Of a DNA stretch of 64,000 nucleotides, positions 61,476-64,000 are shown piece after piece (within the stretch, counting starts at the first letter, position 1; each line of letters begins with the position of its first letter). The position numbers and the translations under genes were made by a program. Source of the stretch: Hymenobacter wooponensis (lineage in GTDB: Bacteria > Bacteroidota > Bacteroidia > Cytophagales > Hymenobacteraceae); assembly GCF_004745865.1 (NCBI RefSeq), contig NZ_SRKZ01000006.1:62001-126000 (forward strand), in the 5' to 3' direction. A model generated the notes under the pieces. The model did not search any database. It was not told the origin of the DNA and saw only the letters and a list, made by a program, of their open reading frames with translations.

Positions 61476-63374
61476 ATGCAGCGATTTTTGCTTTTTTGGT
61501 TGCTGCTTTTCGCATTCCCCAGCCTAGGCCACACCAGTGAAGAACAGGCCGAAGTAGCTTTGCTTCGCCAGTTAGCAACTCAGCCCGCCGACACTAGCCG
61601 GGTACGTCAGTTAGCTTCGTTGTGCCACATATTGCACGACTCCGCCCCTACCCGCGCCATTCCGTATGGTGAGCAAGCGGTTCGGCTAGCTCGGCGCCTC
61701 AATGATGCGCAGGGTCTGTTGCGCAGCCTGCTGGTATTGAGCAGCTCCTACGCTAACATCTCCGACGGCCCGCACGCCCTGCATCTGCAGCGCGAGGCTC
61801 TGATTCTGGCCCGCCGCCTGCACGACAATAATGGTATTGTGCGCAGCTATACTGGTATGGGCGGCGTGCACCACGAACGCAACGACACTACCGCCGCGCT
61901 GCTCAACTACCAACGGGCCCTTGACTTGGTATACCGCCCCGGCGTACACGTGCGCACCCAGCTCATGCTGTTCGGCAACATGGGCAATCTGTACTTCTAC
62001 CTCAGGAAGCACCAAGATGGACTTTTGTACACCCGCCGGGCGCTTCAGCTTGCACGGCGCATCGGCGACGTAGCGGGCGAGTCGCTGTATCTCGCTGATC
62101 TGGGCTCCTACTATTTACAGATGAACCAGCTAGGCACCGCCGAGGGACTTCTGCGGCAAGCACTGGCCCTGGTTGCGCCGTTGCACCGGCCACGCTTTGA
62201 GGCTGGGCACCTAGAACTGCTGGCTACTGTTCTCTACCTTAAAGGCAACCTACGTGAAGCGGAGACCCTTACGTTGCAGGCCATGCGGCTGGCCCGCCAG
62301 ATCAACTATGGGGAACGAGTACTCGATGCCTACAGCTTGCTGACCGACATTTATGCGCGGCAGCGGAAATATGAGGAGGCTTTTCGCTGGCAGCATATGT
62401 TCCGCAACCTCAACGACAGCCTCAACAACCGGACTCGACTACAGGTACTCACGGCTCTGCAAGCGCGTTATGAGTCTGCAGAAAAAGAAAACCAGATTCG
62501 CCTCCTCACCGAGCGCAGCTACACTGCTCAGCTTCGTAACCGCGAGTTATGGACGGCAGTTACGCTGCTTCTGGTTGGGTTGGGCGGCATGGCCCTCTTA
62601 TACGGGCAGCTCCGGCGCAGCCGCGCGGCTCTGGCCGAAAACAATGCTGCCCTACAGGAAGCTACTCTCGAACTTCGCCAACTGGCGGCTTCTAAAGACC
62701 GCCTATACTCTATTGTAGCTCATGACCTGCGCGGGCCGGTAACCTCTTTTGCCGGCGTCACGGAGCTCATTGACTTCTACCTGCAGCGCGGTGATGAGGA
62801 AGGTCTCCGCCGCCTGCCAGACATCGTCCGGCAAGCCGCTCAAAACCTGAACAGCCTTCTCGATAACTTACTGAACTGGGCCGTTACCCAGACCGGTGAG
62901 CTGGCATTTCAGCCGGAGCGGTTACCCGTAGCCGAACTGTTCACAGAACTTGCCAACCTCTACAGTACCTCGGCCCAAGCCAAGCAAATTACCCTGCAGG
63001 TTGATTATGCTCCTAACCTGACCATTTGGGCCGACCCCCATATGACCCGCACCATCTTGCGCAACCTGATCAGCAATGCTCTCAAGTTTACGCCGGTGGC
63101 TGGCAGCATAGTTCTCAAGGCAGAAGCTTTGCCCAAGGGAGTTGTACGGCTCAGTGTCACGGACACTGGCCTAGGCATGCCCCCACAGCAGATTGCAAGC
63201 CTACTGGACGCCGATGGCCCGCTCATGCCCACGTATGGCCCCCGCTCAGGCACTGGCCTAGGTTTGATGCTGTGCCGGGCTTTCACCCAGCGCCAGGGCG
63301 GAATGCTGCACATTGAAAGCACCGAAGGTCAAGGCACCACCATCTCGGTTACGCTGCCTAACGCCCAGCGCTAA
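61476..63374 (+). CDS. TPR-containing sensor histidine kinase
   Basis: 632 residues, ATG start, signal peptide. Periplasmic TPR array (about 25-330: units such as LLNYQRALDLVYRPG, GNMGNLYFYLRKHQDG, LLATVLYLKGNLREAETL), one membrane helix (about 359-378), a coiled linker, HisKA with phospho-His in YSIVAHDLRGPV (H416), and HATPase with N box LRNLISNALKFTP, G1 DTGLGM and G2 SGTGLGL. No response-regulator gene is within the window, so its partner and signal are unknown (orphan or with gene beyond the edge). Confidence 0.92.
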   Translation: MQRFLLFWLLLFAFPSLGHTSEEQAEVALLRQLATQPADTSRVRQLASLCHILHDSAPTRAIPYGEQAVRLARRLNDAQGLLRSLLVLSSSYANISDGPHALHLQREALILARRLHDNNGIVRSYTGMGGVHHERNDTTAALLNYQRALDLVYRPGVHVRTQLMLFGNMGNLYFYLRKHQDGLLYTRRALQLARRIGDVAGESLYLADLGSYYLQMNQLGTAEGLLRQALALVAPLHRPRFEAGHLELLATVLYLKGNLREAETLTLQAMRLARQINYGERVLDAYSLLTDIYARQRKYEEAFRWQHMFRNLNDSLNNRTRLQVLTALQARYESAEKENQIRLLTERSYTAQLRNRELWTAVTLLLVGLGGMALLYGQLRRSRAALAENNAALQEATLELRQLAASKDRLYSIVAHDLRGPVTSFAGVTELIDFYLQRGDEEGLRRLPDIVRQAAQNLNSLLDNLLNWAVTQTGELAFQPERLPVAELFTELANLYSTSAQAKQITLQVDYAPNLTIWADPHMTRTILRNLISNALKFTPVAGSIVLKAEALPKGVVRLSVTDTGLGMPPQQIASLLDADGPLMPTYGPRSGTGLGLMLCRAFTQRQGGMLHIESTEGQGTTISVTLPNAQR

Positions 63375-63441
63375 GGCTTGTGGCGCGCATGTGGCGCCGT
63401 CTTCCGACCTTTGTCAGACTCACACTACTGTACTTCCGGCT

Positions 63442-64000
63442 ATGCTTCTTCACTTCCGCGAAATGGGCCAGGGCAATCCTCTGGTTATTCTCCATGGCTT
63501 ATTTGGCACCTCTGATAACTGGCAGACCCTGGCACGGCGCTGGTCGGAAGCAGGCCACCGCGTAATTGTGGCCGACCTCCGTAACCACGGCCGCTCCTTC
63601 CACTCCGCAGAACACTCCTACGAGTTGATGTCGCAAGACATCTTGGGCCTGTTTAACCACTTGCAGCTTGATGCAGCTACTACCACGCTACTAGGCCACA
63701 GCATGGGTGGTAAAGCCTCCATGCGCTTCGCCCTCGACCACCCAGAACGGCTGGCTCGCTTGGTGGTGGTAGACATTGCACCCCGCGTTTCTGACATGGC
63801 TCACCAAGATGATATTCTGGCGGGCCTGAATGCCGTACCCGTTTCAACACTAGAAAGCCGACAGCAGGCCGAAGATGCGCTAGCCCAGCATATTCCTCAG
63901 CCCAGCGTTCGGCAATTTCTGCTCAAGAATCTTTACCGCTTAGAAGATAACTCCTTTGCGTGGCGGCAGAACCTGGCCGCTCTGAATGAGCACATGCAGG
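63442..64000 (+). CDS. Alpha/beta-fold hydrolase (cut by window edge)
   Basis: 186 codons in the window from ATG 63442, open to the right edge. LVILHGLFGTSDNWQTLA, ADLRNHGRS and the nucleophile motif LLGHSMGG identify an esterase like YbfF, about 255 residues long when complete. It lies 67 bp after the kinase. Substrate unknown. Confidence 0.88.
   Translation, partial: MLLHFREMGQGNPLVILHGLFGTSDNWQTLARRWSEAGHRVIVADLRNHGRSFHSAEHSYELMSQDILGLFNHLQLDAATTTLLGHSMGGKASMRFALDHPERLARLVVVDIAPRVSDMAHQDDILAGLNAVPVSTLESRQQAEDALAQHIPQPSVRQFLLKNLYRLEDNSFAWRQNLAALNEHMQ

Noticed and set aside
1..64000. tRNA, rRNA, tmRNA or CRISPR elements
   Set aside because: I looked in all gaps for T-loop-like GTTCGA-type sequences, rRNA-like stretches and evenly spaced direct repeats, and saw none convincing. 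A covariance-model scan would be decisive.
1..64000. Insertion sequences, integrases, phage or toxin-antitoxin genes
   Set aside because: No transposase, integrase, or restriction/defence motifs were seen in any frame, and no gene has terminal inverted repeats at its edges.

Overview
The window looks like a chromosomal segment of a gliding-lineage Bacteroidota, most likely a Hymenobacter-type member of the Cytophagales. The reasons are: gliding genes gldB and gldD, PorG-like (DUF6089) outer-membrane proteins, Bacteroidota-style TonB proteins and Omp85/OmpH cluster, promoters of the TAnnTTTG (-7) type instead of sigma-70 boxes, few obvious Shine-Dalgarno sites, several TTG/GTG starts, and a base composition that looks moderately GC-rich by eye. 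I see no insertion sequence, prophage, CRISPR array, rRNA or tRNA. The content is mostly core and housekeeping.

Layout. 0-2 kb: edge of a probable glycosyltransferase, gldB, an outer-membrane barrel. 2-10 kb: rng, a 29-residue ribosome-type peptide, a TPR protein and HU on the minus strand; mutY, ssb, gldD and recG on the plus strand. 10-12.4 kb: an AT-rich gap and an orphan secreted protein. 12.4-22.4 kb: glutamate dehydrogenase and a fatty-acid beta-oxidation block (acyl-CoA ligase, MarR regulator, fadN, fadA, fadE). A 14-bp element lies at the same distance from the -7 box of both the marR and the fadE promoter and is a good candidate operator. 22.6-25.7 kb: an arginase-fold protein with two metal ligands replaced, a cytochrome-b5-like protein, murQ and an unknown acidic protein. 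25.8-35.1 kb: a small lipoprotein, der, era, hemH, a PRC-barrel protein, a membrane-anchored unknown, cysteine desulfurase, glmM and mazG. 35.4-42.5 kb: the energy-transduction operon exbB-exbD-exbD-tonB, a second tonB, a small membrane protein, a PstS-like lipoprotein and a TPR protein.

42.6-57.3 kb is a long minus-strand run. It holds the conserved Bacteroidota envelope cluster (alpha/beta hydrolase, CBS protein, nadK, DUF6089, uppS, bamA, two ompH, rluD) with extra genes: an Omp85-like barrel between CBS and nadK, a second DUF6089 gene, and trpG/pabA, cvpA, yqeY-like and an unknown membrane protein before pdxJ. 57.4-64 kb (plus strand): pdxJ, a selenium module (mnmH, a VOC protein, selD), a membrane protein, a TPR histidine kinase and the start of another alpha/beta hydrolase.

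Three sequence-level features stand out beyond gene content. (1) The heptamer GGCCTAG/CTAGGCC occurs about 80 times, roughly ten times chance. (2) Many intergenic gaps hold dyads with unusually long perfect arms (20-33 bp) that extend past any terminator core. (3) A shared operator-like element marks the fad genes. I did not find a clearly new multi-gene defence or mobile system.
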